This document shows, in pieces, positions 7,853 to 15,148 of a stretch of 18,804 bases of DNA. The notes below the pieces were generated by a model that was not told where the DNA came from, made no database searches, and saw only the letters and a program-made list of their open reading frames with translations. This stretch comes from Candidatus Zhuqueibacterota bacterium RBG_16_48_16 (GTDB lineage Bacteria > Zhuqueibacterota > Zhuqueibacteria > Residuimicrobiales > Sediminimicrobiaceae). The DNA lies in assembly GCA_001771235.1 (NCBI GenBank), contig METF01000054.1, forward strand, positions 685-19,488, given 5' to 3'. The stretch's first letter is position 1. Each line of letters opens with the position of its first letter. A program made the translations under genes and the position numbers.

Positions 7853-8713
7853 ATGGACAGGAGGAATTTTTTAAAGACATTTGGTATTGCCAGCGGCACG
7901 GCGCTCGCCATGGCCTCTCCGCTTAAAGCCAGGGAAAAAGTTGCACCAAAAGAATTTATGGGCATTCTCATCGATACGACTCGCTGTGTTGGATGCCAAA
8001 CCTGCGAGGAGATATGCGCTGAAGTCAACGGTCTGCCCGCGCCGGATTTGGATGTTGATGTTCTAAAAACAAAACGGACGCCGACGCCAACACAGTATTC
8101 GGTTATTAATGGATTTGAAACGGAAAAAGGAGATGTTTATGTCAAACAACAATGTATGCACTGCAACGAACCGGCTTGCGCTTCAGCGTGTTTGACCAAG
8201 GCGATGCTTAAAACGGAAGAAGGCCCTGTTATTTGGAGAGAAGACAAGTGCATGGGCTGCAGATTTTGCATGGTCTCTTGTCCGCTCAATATGCCGAAAT
8301 TTGAGGATGATAGTCCCAAACCAAAGATTCAAAAATGCCAAATGTGCTGGAAACGTTTACAAGAAGGAGAACAGCCGGCCTGCGTCGAAAACTGTCCGGC
8401 AGAAGCATTAATGTACGGCAAACGGAGCGAACTCCTGGTTGTTGCGAAAGAACGCATCTATCGGAATTCTGATCAATATGTGCACCATATCTATGGCGAA
8501 CACGAAGTCGGCGGAACAGGCTGCCTCTATCTGGCGGGCGCTTCCTTTGAACGGCTTGGCTTTAATACAGATGTGGGCACTAAGCCTTTCCCAGAACTCA
8601 CTACCGATTTTCTCTATGCAGTGCCCATTGTTTTAACCCTTTGGCCTGCATTTTTGCTCGCCCTAAGTAATTCCACAAAAGACCAAGACGAAACCACAGG
8701 AAGCGAGGGATAG
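7853..8713 (+). CDS. Tat-exported 4x[4Fe-4S] ferredoxin subunit, HybA-like
   Basis: 286 residues; AAGGA lies about 10 bases before the ATG. The N-terminus DRRNFLK followed by a hydrophobic stretch to about residue 26 is a twin-arginine signal. Sixteen cysteines form four clusters: C45/48/51/55, C101/104/109/113, C133/136/139/143 and C162/165/177/181. This is the arrangement of the electron-transfer subunit of complex iron-sulfur molybdoenzyme-type and HybA-type complexes. Residues about 253-272 are a C-terminal membrane anchor, as in HybA. It should sit on the periplasmic face and pass electrons to or from the NrfD-type subunit encoded one base downstream. The partner catalytic subunit is not in the window, so the symbol is left empty. 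Confidence 0.9.
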   Translation: MDRRNFLKTFGIASGTALAMASPLKAREKVAPKEFMGILIDTTRCVGCQTCEEICAEVNGLPAPDLDVDVLKTKRTPTPTQYSVINGFETEKGDVYVKQQCMHCNEPACASACLTKAMLKTEEGPVIWREDKCMGCRFCMVSCPLNMPKFEDDSPKPKIQKCQMCWKRLQEGEQPACVENCPAEALMYGKRSELLVVAKERIYRNSDQYVHHIYGEHEVGGTGCLYLAGASFERLGFNTDVGTKPFPELTTDFLYAVPIVLTLWPAFLLALSNSTKDQDETTGSEG

Positions 8714-8714
8714 A

Positions 8715-10016
8715 ATGGATGGAAAAAAAGGATCGCTTTCGTTGCTGACGAGTGAATTAAAAAGATTTGCGCAGTTTCTTCTCAGTGAACTCAAGCCAAA
8801 AGGGAAAATAGTGACCCCCTTTAATGTTTTTGCCACAATCGTGCTGGCAGTCGCCGCGGCAATATTGACGCTTCGCTTCATAAAGGGATTGGGAGCAATT
8901 TCTCATTTCTCACAATTTCATCCATGGGGATTATGGATCAGCTTTAACGTGATAACCGGCGTTGCTTTTGCGGGCGGAGCTTATGTCCTTACTTTTATTG
9001 TTTATATTTTGCATGTCAAGAAATATCATCCTATTATCAGGGTGACTGTTCTCAACGGATTCCTTGCCTATGTTTTTTACGCTGGAGCACTAGTTTTGGA
9101 CCTTGGCAGGCCATTGCATGTCATAAATCCCATCATCGGCAATTCCTTTGGCGTAAGCTCGGTGATGTTTTTGGTTGCCTGGCATTTCATGCTCTACATG
9201 GCTGCCGAGTTCCTTGAATTCTCGCCCGCAGTAGCCGAATGGCTGAGTTGGCGAAAAATAAGAAAAGTACTTGGCACGCTGACACTCGGCGTCGTCATCT
9301 TTGGTATCACGCTGTCGACTTTGCATCAGTCAGGGCTTGGGGCGCTTTTCTTAATGGCAAAAGGTAAAATTCATCCTCTGTGGTACTCCGAGTTCATTCC
9401 AATACTTTTCTTTATTTCCAGCATATTTGCTGGCCTTTCAATGGTCATTTTCGAGCGCAGCATAAGCAACAAAGTTTTCCGACGTCGTTCAAGCTCGGAA
9501 GTTATCCGCACCAACGATGACATTCTTGTCGGCCTGGCGAAAATTTGCGCCGGAACTATGTTTGCTTATTTGTTCCTAAAATTGCTGGTTCTCGTGCACG
9601 GACAACAATTCTCCATGCTAACCACTCCATGGGGCTATTGGTACCTGACCGAAGTCGTCGGCTTCGGGCTGATCCCCTGTGTGCTTTTTACCTGGAGCGT
9701 CAAGACAAAGAATATCTTGCTGATTCAAATCAGTTCAGCAATGACCCTCATTGGCATCGTGTTAAACCGACTGGATACCTCGATGATTGCCTTTAATTGG
9801 ATGAATCCGGAAAAATATTTTCCGTCGTGGATGGAAATCGAGATCACCATCGCGGTGCTGGTTGTACAAATTTTGGTTTTCAGATGGATTGTCAACAGGA
9901 TGCCCATACTCAGTGAGCCGCCGATCTGGGCCCGCGAGCATAAAAAAACCGTGGAAAAAATTCAACCTATCAGAATTAAAGAGGAGCAAGAAGCATGGAA
10001 GGTTTCCATTATATAG
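8715..10016 (+). CDS. HybB/NrfD-family quinone-interacting membrane subunit
   Basis: 433 residues; GAGGG is six bases before the ATG and the gap to the ferredoxin stop is one base. About ten membrane segments are visible (roughly 33-57, 71-99, 107-129, 147-167, 184-201, 225-246, 272-294, 308-327, 333-351, 375-396). Family marks include FHPWGLWISF near 68-77, GRP at 131-133 and the STLHQSGLGALF motif at 201-212, typical of HybB-type proteins. These subunits exchange electrons between a periplasmic iron-sulfur subunit and the menaquinone pool, sometimes coupled to charge movement. The 3' end overlaps the next gene by 22 bases, which implies translational coupling. Confidence 0.92.
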   Translation: MDGKKGSLSLLTSELKRFAQFLLSELKPKGKIVTPFNVFATIVLAVAAAILTLRFIKGLGAISHFSQFHPWGLWISFNVITGVAFAGGAYVLTFIVYILHVKKYHPIIRVTVLNGFLAYVFYAGALVLDLGRPLHVINPIIGNSFGVSSVMFLVAWHFMLYMAAEFLEFSPAVAEWLSWRKIRKVLGTLTLGVVIFGITLSTLHQSGLGALFLMAKGKIHPLWYSEFIPILFFISSIFAGLSMVIFERSISNKVFRRRSSSEVIRTNDDILVGLAKICAGTMFAYLFLKLLVLVHGQQFSMLTTPWGYWYLTEVVGFGLIPCVLFTWSVKTKNILLIQISSAMTLIGIVLNRLDTSMIAFNWMNPEKYFPSWMEIEITIAVLVVQILVFRWIVNRMPILSEPPIWAREHKKTVEKIQPIRIKEEQEAWKVSII

Positions 10017-10690
10017 ATTTGTTTGCCACAAAAGGGACGGAGTATCTGCTGGTGATTGGCTTTTTGCTGGTGCTTATCATTTATTGGCGATTTTTAAATT
10101 CACCAGCAAGAGCCACGAGGGCTGCCGCGATGAAAATGCCGGCCGGCATCTTGGCGGAATGGTTTGATCTCGCCAAGAATTTTTACTACCACCCTGGCCA
10201 TACCTGGGCATTGCCCGAAGGCGATAACCTGGTCAAAGTCGGCATGGATGATTTTGCGGCTAAATTACTCGGCAAGGCGGATGCTTTTCACCTGCCCGCA
10301 GTTGGCACCCATGTTGAACAGGGCGATGCCGGCTGGAAGATTCGCTTTAATTCGAAAGAGATTGAACTGCTTTCTCCGGTCAACGGCGAAGTTGTGGCCG
10401 TCAATAAAAATGCCCTGGATTCGCCCGAGCTGGCTGAACAGGATCCCTACAATAGAGGCTGGCTGCTGAAAGTCAAGGCGCCGAAAATGAATTCGAACCT
10501 GAAGAATTTGCTCACCGGCAAGCTGGCGGTCGCCTGGATGGAGAATACGGTTCAAACGCTGCGGCAGCGAATGGCCGGCGATCTCGGAGTTATCATGCAG
10601 GATGGCGGTTTGCCCATTTCCGGGTTTGCAAAAGAACTTGCGCCGGAAAAGTGGGATGAAATCGCCGCCGAGTTTTTTCTGACGAAATAA
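9995..10690 (+). CDS. Membrane-anchored GcvH-like protein 2
   Basis: 231 residues. ATG 9995 lies inside the end of the NrfD gene with AGAGGAGC seven bases upstream. Residues about 15-34 are a membrane segment, followed by Arg/Lys-rich sequence, so the globular part should face the cytoplasm. Residues 65-162 are the best GcvH match of the three: HPGHTWALPEGD, VGMDDFA, SPVNGEVVAVNK and a DPYNRGWLLKV ending almost identical in style to H-proteins. At the lipoyl hairpin it reads NSKEIELLSP; lysine 121 is seven residues before Pro128 instead of eight, and Ser occupies the classical site. The C-terminal part carries MQDGG (201-205) and a Trp at 220, shared with the two paralogues. It is part of the operon. 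Confidence 0.85.
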   Translation: MEGFHYIDLFATKGTEYLLVIGFLLVLIIYWRFLNSPARATRAAAMKMPAGILAEWFDLAKNFYYHPGHTWALPEGDNLVKVGMDDFAAKLLGKADAFHLPAVGTHVEQGDAGWKIRFNSKEIELLSPVNGEVVAVNKNALDSPELAEQDPYNRGWLLKVKAPKMNSNLKNLLTGKLAVAWMENTVQTLRQRMAGDLGVIMQDGGLPISGFAKELAPEKWDEIAAEFFLTK

Positions 10691-10696
10691 ATAATA

Positions 10697-11518
10697 ATGA
10701 ATTTTATGCGCGATACAGCAAAAAAAACCGGCGCTGATCCGCGATGCGTGTGGATGAGCGCCGGTATCATAAACTACAAGCTCTGCGACAGGGATTTTCA
10801 ATGTGAGGATTGCGAATTCAATAAGGCCATGCAGGGGATGCTTCCCCAATCCCGGATCGACAACCGCCTTTTCAACCAGGAAAATACAGAACGAAACGAT
10901 GCGGCATTCTTGCTCATCAATCGCTATTTGTATTCGCTGTTTTTTGATTGCGCCTTCCATCTGGATCGTTTTTACCACCCCTCGCATTTCTGGTTCGTTG
11001 CTGAATCTGAAGATGTTTTAAAGATTGGTATCGATAAGATTGTCATAAAAATTATTGAACCTGTTAAAAAAGTCATTCTGCCGGAAGTCGGCGATCGAGT
11101 CCATCAGAGCCAAATGATCGCATGGATTTTGCGCAACGGCAAAAAGCTGCCGTTGTATTCTCCGGTCGAAGGAAAAGTTATCGAGATTAATGATCGATTT
11201 TTGCAAGAGAATATTCAACAGGTGTTGGATGATGACGTTTTTTGTTTAAAGCTGCAGGAAGATGGAATAAAAGAAAAAATCCAACAACTGTGCGGCGGGA
11301 TACCGAGGTTGGAAAGCTTTAATAGAAATATCTCTATTGTGAGGAAATACCTTGAAAAAGCATTTAATCAGGATATTCCGGTGGAAATAGGTGTTACACT
11401 TGCCGATGGAGGTATTTTTCAAAACTGCATTGAAAAAGTCGTCGGTGAAAATATTTTTCGCGATGTATTGAACGAACTCTTTTTCACAGGGAATAGTGCA
11501 GAAATGAATTGTGGTTAA
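10697..11518 (+). CDS. Soluble GcvH-like protein 3 with an N-terminal Cys motif
   Basis: 273 residues starting six bases after protein 2. The ribosome binding site is weak, and ATG 10706 is an alternative start. No membrane segment or signal, so cytoplasmic. The N-terminus has C17-x12-C30-x5-C36-x2-C39 in the context CVWMSAGIINYKLCD...CEDC, a conserved-looking four-Cys module that could hold a metal or iron-sulfur cluster. I recall similar N-termini on GcvH-like proteins of anaerobes, but not their function. Residues about 92-165 are GcvH-like (HFWFV, VGDRV, SPVEGKVIEIN). The hairpin reads NGKKLPLYSP, with K149 seven residues before Pro156. LADGG (235-239) marks the shared C-terminal extension. 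The stop overlaps that of the convergent protease gene. Confidence 0.75.
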   Translation: MNFMRDTAKKTGADPRCVWMSAGIINYKLCDRDFQCEDCEFNKAMQGMLPQSRIDNRLFNQENTERNDAAFLLINRYLYSLFFDCAFHLDRFYHPSHFWFVAESEDVLKIGIDKIVIKIIEPVKKVILPEVGDRVHQSQMIAWILRNGKKLPLYSPVEGKVIEINDRFLQENIQQVLDDDVFCLKLQEDGIKEKIQQLCGGIPRLESFNRNISIVRKYLEKAFNQDIPVEIGVTLADGGIFQNCIEKVVGENIFRDVLNELFFTGNSAEMNCG

Positions 11519-12054
11519 TCCGTCGTCAAAATGCTTTGACAAACTGGACAAAATTGAGGTTTTTTCAGATCAATATCCTCGACATAGGTTGAGGAATGCA
11601 TCACACATTCATAATCCCGGCAATGTACCAAGTCCAGCAGATGACCCAGCTCATGCAATACCTCTTTTATAGTGCGTGCATAGAGCAGGCGATCGTCTTG
11701 CGGTAATCCATAAAATTCATTGTGCAGCCGGCAAGTAGAAACAATCGCTCCTTTGCCTCCTAGCTGGGCTTCTCCGAACAGAAAAGTTAAAATGGGAACA
11801 AAAATATCCACATTGGTGACGCCAATAATTTTTTCGCCATTCTTCGGCAGGCGATTCAAAATTTTGGATAATATTAGGGTGGAATGGTATTGACCGCGTT
11901 CCTCGGAGTAAAACAAATTCAGGTCGATGGCGATCTCAATACATGGAAAGGCAAAATTCACGGCGCTGCCTAGATCATTTGCCATGTTTTGCCAATAGGG
12001 TGGGATTGCGTGATTTATGGAAGCCAGATAAACTGTTTTTTTATGATCATTCAT
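11515..12054 (-). CDS. amzA: Archaemetzincin-family zinc metalloprotease
   Basis: 179 residues from ATG 12054. A TTG at 12096 would add 14 residues with no family resemblance, and neither start has a clear ribosome binding site. The C-terminus shows the complete family signature: HELGH at 134-138, H144 as third zinc ligand, C145, C150, the Met-turn-type M152, and the CPVC pair at 169-172 that binds a second zinc. Archaemetzincins are cytosolic metallopeptidases, first named for archaea but present in many bacteria; their substrates are poorly known. It follows the response regulator gene by 91 bases on the same strand. Its stop shares TTAA with the stop of the convergent operon, leaving no room for a separate terminator. 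Confidence 0.9.
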   Translation of the reverse strand: MNDHKKTVYLASINHAIPPYWQNMANDLGSAVNFAFPCIEIAIDLNLFYSEERGQYHSTLILSKILNRLPKNGEKIIGVTNVDIFVPILTFLFGEAQLGGKGAIVSTCRLHNEFYGLPQDDRLLYARTIKEVLHELGHLLDLVHCRDYECVMHSSTYVEDIDLKKPQFCPVCQSILTTD

Positions 12055-12145
12055 TCGAAAGGTCAAAATGGTTCGCTGAAGGGGGCAAAAAGGCAACCAA
12101 AAATCACAGGCATAAAAAAGCTCGGTTGCAGGTGTTGTCGAGCGG

Positions 12146-13495
12146 CTAAAACGACTCGCGTTGAATGCCGTGCTTTTTCAGTTTCTTGTAAAGCGTCACC
12201 CTGTCGATACCCAATAAACCGGCAGCCCGGGTTATATTTCCTTTTGTATCTTTAAATATTTTTTCAATATGTAGTTTCTCGACATCCGACAAAGAGATCG
12301 CCCGTTCGGATAGTCGTTCCTGTTCATTCAAACGCAACGGCAAGTCCTCCAGGCGCACATCGGCATGCTTGCCAATGACCATTGCCCTCTCGATAGCATT
12401 TTCCAGCTCGCGCACGTTTCCTGGCCAGGGATAAGTGAGCAGAATTGCCTCTGCCTGGGGAGAAATTTGTTTCTCCGCTTTTCCCATAGAGCGGGCGCAT
12501 TTTTTGATAAAATGAAGGGCTAGCGGCAGAATGTCAGCCCGGCGTTCCCGAAGGGGCGGTAAAAAAATGGTAAAGACATTTATGCGGTAATAGACATCCT
12601 CACGAAAAATTTCTTCTTCGACCAGTTTTTCCAGATTTTTATTTGTGGCGCAGATGAGCCGAAAATCCACCTGAATTTCCTTGTCACCCCCCAATCGAGT
12701 GAAGCGCTTGTTCTCCAGTACTCGAAGTAAATCTACCTGCATTTTTGATGAAATATCACCAATTTCATCCAGAAAGAGCGTGCCTCCATGAGCCAATTCG
12801 ATTTTACCCTTGCGGCGATAGTGAGCGCCCGTAAAAGCCCCTTTCTCATGACCAAACAACTCGCTTTCCAAAAGAGTCTCGGGAATGGCGCCGCAATTTA
12901 CTGCAACAATTGGAAAGTAACGTCTTTTGCTGCGACTATGTATTGCGCGAGCGACGAGTTCTTTGCCCGTCCCGCTTTCTCCTCGGATTAATACGGTCGA
13001 ATCCGTCTCAGCCACCGTTTGCACCATTTCAAATACGCGGTTCATTTCAATGCTGTCGCCCACAATTTCGTCTATGCTGGAGAGTTCGGAAATCTTTTCT
13101 TTTAGTTTTATATTCTCCGTGGTCAATTCTTTCTGCTTTAGGGCGTTGCCGACCAGGTTTGATAGATCGTCGGGATCAAACGGCTTGGTCACGTAGTCGA
13201 AGGCGCCCAGCTTTAACGCCTCTACGGCCGTATCCACGGAGGCATAGGCGGTGATGATAATGATAATGGCTTGCGGATCAATGTCCTTTATTTTTTTCTG
13301 TAGTGTTATCCCATCCATGCCCGACATTTTGATATCCAACAAAATGAGATCATAAGATCCGGGCTGTATTTTCTTTAATGTTTCTTCAGCACTTTCGGCC
13401 GTGTCGACTTTAAAGCCATCCTCCAAAAACCATCCTTCCAGAGCCGTCCTCACAGAGAGTTCGTCATCAACAACGAGTATTTTATAGGGCTGCAT
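12146..13495 (-). CDS. NtrC-family sigma54-dependent response regulator
   Basis: 449 residues; AAGG sits about nine bases before ATG 13495. Receiver domain 1-118 with the acidic pair D10/D11, phospho-acceptor D54 and K104. AAA+ domain about 145-375 with Walker A GESGTGKE (172-179), the sigma54-contacting GAFTGA loop (219-224) and Walker B LFLDEIGD (240-247). C-terminal Fis-type helix-turn-helix about 405-445 (NITRAAGLLGIDRVTLYKKL). All catalytic motifs are intact. It begins 23 bases after the stop of the upstream histidine kinase gene, so the kinase(s) and regulator are a cognate system. The likely target is a -24/-12 promoter, possibly that of the adjacent redox operon. Confidence 0.95.
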   Translation of the reverse strand: MQPYKILVVDDELSVRTALEGWFLEDGFKVDTAESAEETLKKIQPGSYDLILLDIKMSGMDGITLQKKIKDIDPQAIIIIITAYASVDTAVEALKLGAFDYVTKPFDPDDLSNLVGNALKQKELTTENIKLKEKISELSSIDEIVGDSIEMNRVFEMVQTVAETDSTVLIRGESGTGKELVARAIHSRSKRRYFPIVAVNCGAIPETLLESELFGHEKGAFTGAHYRRKGKIELAHGGTLFLDEIGDISSKMQVDLLRVLENKRFTRLGGDKEIQVDFRLICATNKNLEKLVEEEIFREDVYYRINVFTIFLPPLRERRADILPLALHFIKKCARSMGKAEKQISPQAEAILLTYPWPGNVRELENAIERAMVIGKHADVRLEDLPLRLNEQERLSERAISLSDVEKLHIEKIFKDTKGNITRAAGLLGIDRVTLYKKLKKHGIQRESF

Positions 13496-13518
13496 ATCTT
13501 TTGACCTTATGAATAGTT

Positions 13519-15072
13519 CTATTTTTTCTGATGCTGAGTAACCGGCAACTCGATAAAAAATGTCGTTCCGCTTTTTTCCCGGGATTCAAACCAAATTTTC
13601 CCCTTGTGACGCTGAATGATACCGTAAACAACAGCGAGTCCTAATCCTATGCCGGTTTTATCCTTTTTGGTAGTAAAAAACGGTTCAAATATTTTAATAT
13701 GAAATTCTTCTCTTATCCCATAGCCAGTGTCGCTTATTTCAATCAGGACATGATCCTTTTCATTGTCAGAATTTTGAGCATTTATTCTTAGCTGCCCGCC
13801 TTGAGGCATGGCTTCAACGGCATTGACCAATAGTGCGACAAAGGCTTGTAACAATTGGTCGGGATCGCAAGTGATTTTTTCAGGATGAATTTTGACGTGA
13901 CTCTCGGCTTCGACTTTGGCCAACTCGATGTGATGTCCCACGATTCCCAAAGCTTTGTCGATGATTTCCTTTAATTTGATCTCTTGGAATTTCGCAGATT
14001 CACCATGAGCAAATTCCAATAAATTGCGAACAATGTTTCCGCAGCGCAAAGTTTCCGAAAGAATCAGGCTCAGGTCTTTCTGGATATGATTGTTTTCCTC
14101 CCCATCCTGTAACTTTTTTAAAGTTCTTCGCTGAAGCAACTTTGCATAGCTGGCAATTCCGGCTAACGGATTGTTCAACTCGTGGGCAACAGTAGCGGCC
14201 ATTTTCCCTAGCGAAGCCATCTTTTCAACTTGCAGCATTCTATTATAGGCGCCTTTGAGATTCCGGGCCATATTGTTAAAGGAATTGGCCAACATTCCCA
14301 GCTCGTCTTTTCTATCCATCTTAATGCGATAATCCAAATCGCCCACCGATAATTTTAGCATGCCTGTTTGCAGAGTGCGAATCGGACGGTAAATGACAAG
14401 AAAAACAACGACAGCAAGGAGAAACATGGCAAAAAGTATTAATCCAAACGATAGCGTATAGACGATAATTCGAGTCCGCAAACGTGCCTGGTCTAACTCT
14501 GCCAGAGACATTTTGACATCGAGAACTCCTAAAATGGTTTGTTCGGGATCATGAGCGTGGCAATTACTGTTGCTGCACGCCGGGGCATTGTGAATGGGAT
14601 TGATCAGACCCATAATTCTCCGACCATCCTCTGTACGGTATATTCGCTTCTTTTCCTTAATAGGCAAAGAAGTTATCGGTTCATTTGCCGCGTGACACCC
14701 ATAGCAAGCTTCTGCTTTCATATTGACCACATGCCCGATTTCCGAATTTTTAGTCGAAAACTTGATCACACCTTTCTTGTTAAAGATCGAGATGCTCTCT
14801 ATTCCGGGCTCGCTTCCCATTACCTGAATAGTATTGTATAATTCATCTCGCTCATTCAACAACATCAATCGATGAAGCGACTTTTTCGCAACATCGCTCG
14901 TTCGGTAGGCAGCTAATCCGATGGTGTCCTCATAAACTTGATTCTGCAGCTTGTAGTAAATGGCGCTATATAGCCCATATAACAGGATTATAATCAACAA
15001 TAGAACCACAAAAAGTTTAAAGCTGATAGAATAATAAAATACAACAAAGAATTTTTTGGCTTTCTTTTTCAT
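13519..15072 (-). CDS. Sensor histidine kinase with periplasmic heme-c motifs (kinase 1)
   Basis: 517 residues. Membrane segments at about 15-36 and 205-228 frame a periplasmic sensor of about 170 residues. It contains CYGCH (123-127), a standard heme-c motif, and CSNSNCH (166-172), a C-x4-CH motif. HAMP about 229-280, HisKA with H297 in VAHELNNP, and an HATPase domain with N417, DTGYGI (448-453) and GIGLGLAVV (474-482). It is predicted to autophosphorylate and pass phosphate to the adjacent NtrC-type regulator. The covalent heme suggests sensing of redox potential or a diatomic gas. The start ATG 15072 has no strong ribosome binding site; the gap to the upstream paralogue is 76 bases. Confidence 0.93.
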   Translation of the reverse strand: MKKKAKKFFVVFYYSISFKLFVVLLLIIILLYGLYSAIYYKLQNQVYEDTIGLAAYRTSDVAKKSLHRLMLLNERDELYNTIQVMGSEPGIESISIFNKKGVIKFSTKNSEIGHVVNMKAEACYGCHAANEPITSLPIKEKKRIYRTEDGRRIMGLINPIHNAPACSNSNCHAHDPEQTILGVLDVKMSLAELDQARLRTRIIVYTLSFGLILFAMFLLAVVVFLVIYRPIRTLQTGMLKLSVGDLDYRIKMDRKDELGMLANSFNNMARNLKGAYNRMLQVEKMASLGKMAATVAHELNNPLAGIASYAKLLQRRTLKKLQDGEENNHIQKDLSLILSETLRCGNIVRNLLEFAHGESAKFQEIKLKEIIDKALGIVGHHIELAKVEAESHVKIHPEKITCDPDQLLQAFVALLVNAVEAMPQGGQLRINAQNSDNEKDHVLIEISDTGYGIREEFHIKIFEPFFTTKKDKTGIGLGLAVVYGIIQRHKGKIWFESREKSGTTFFIELPVTQHQKK

Positions 15073-15148
15073 TATCGTTGTCGAATGCTATGTTGGAATT
15101 AAAGCATTGTTGATTGAAAAATATTGATAAAAGGCAATGAAATGCGAA

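Noticed and set aside
7853..10016. Hydrogenase-2 (hyb) operon
   Set aside because: Only HybA-like and HybB-like subunits are present; there is no large or small hydrogenase subunit or maturation protease, so the hyb names are not assigned.
10265..10987. Minus-strand 240-residue frame
   Set aside because: It spans two clearly coding plus-strand GcvH-like genes and has no motif or ribosome binding site.
7131..11518. Glycine cleavage system H proteins
   Set aside because: No gcvT or gcvP nearby, extra membrane anchors and C-terminal extensions, and the lipoyl-lysine is not at the classical position.
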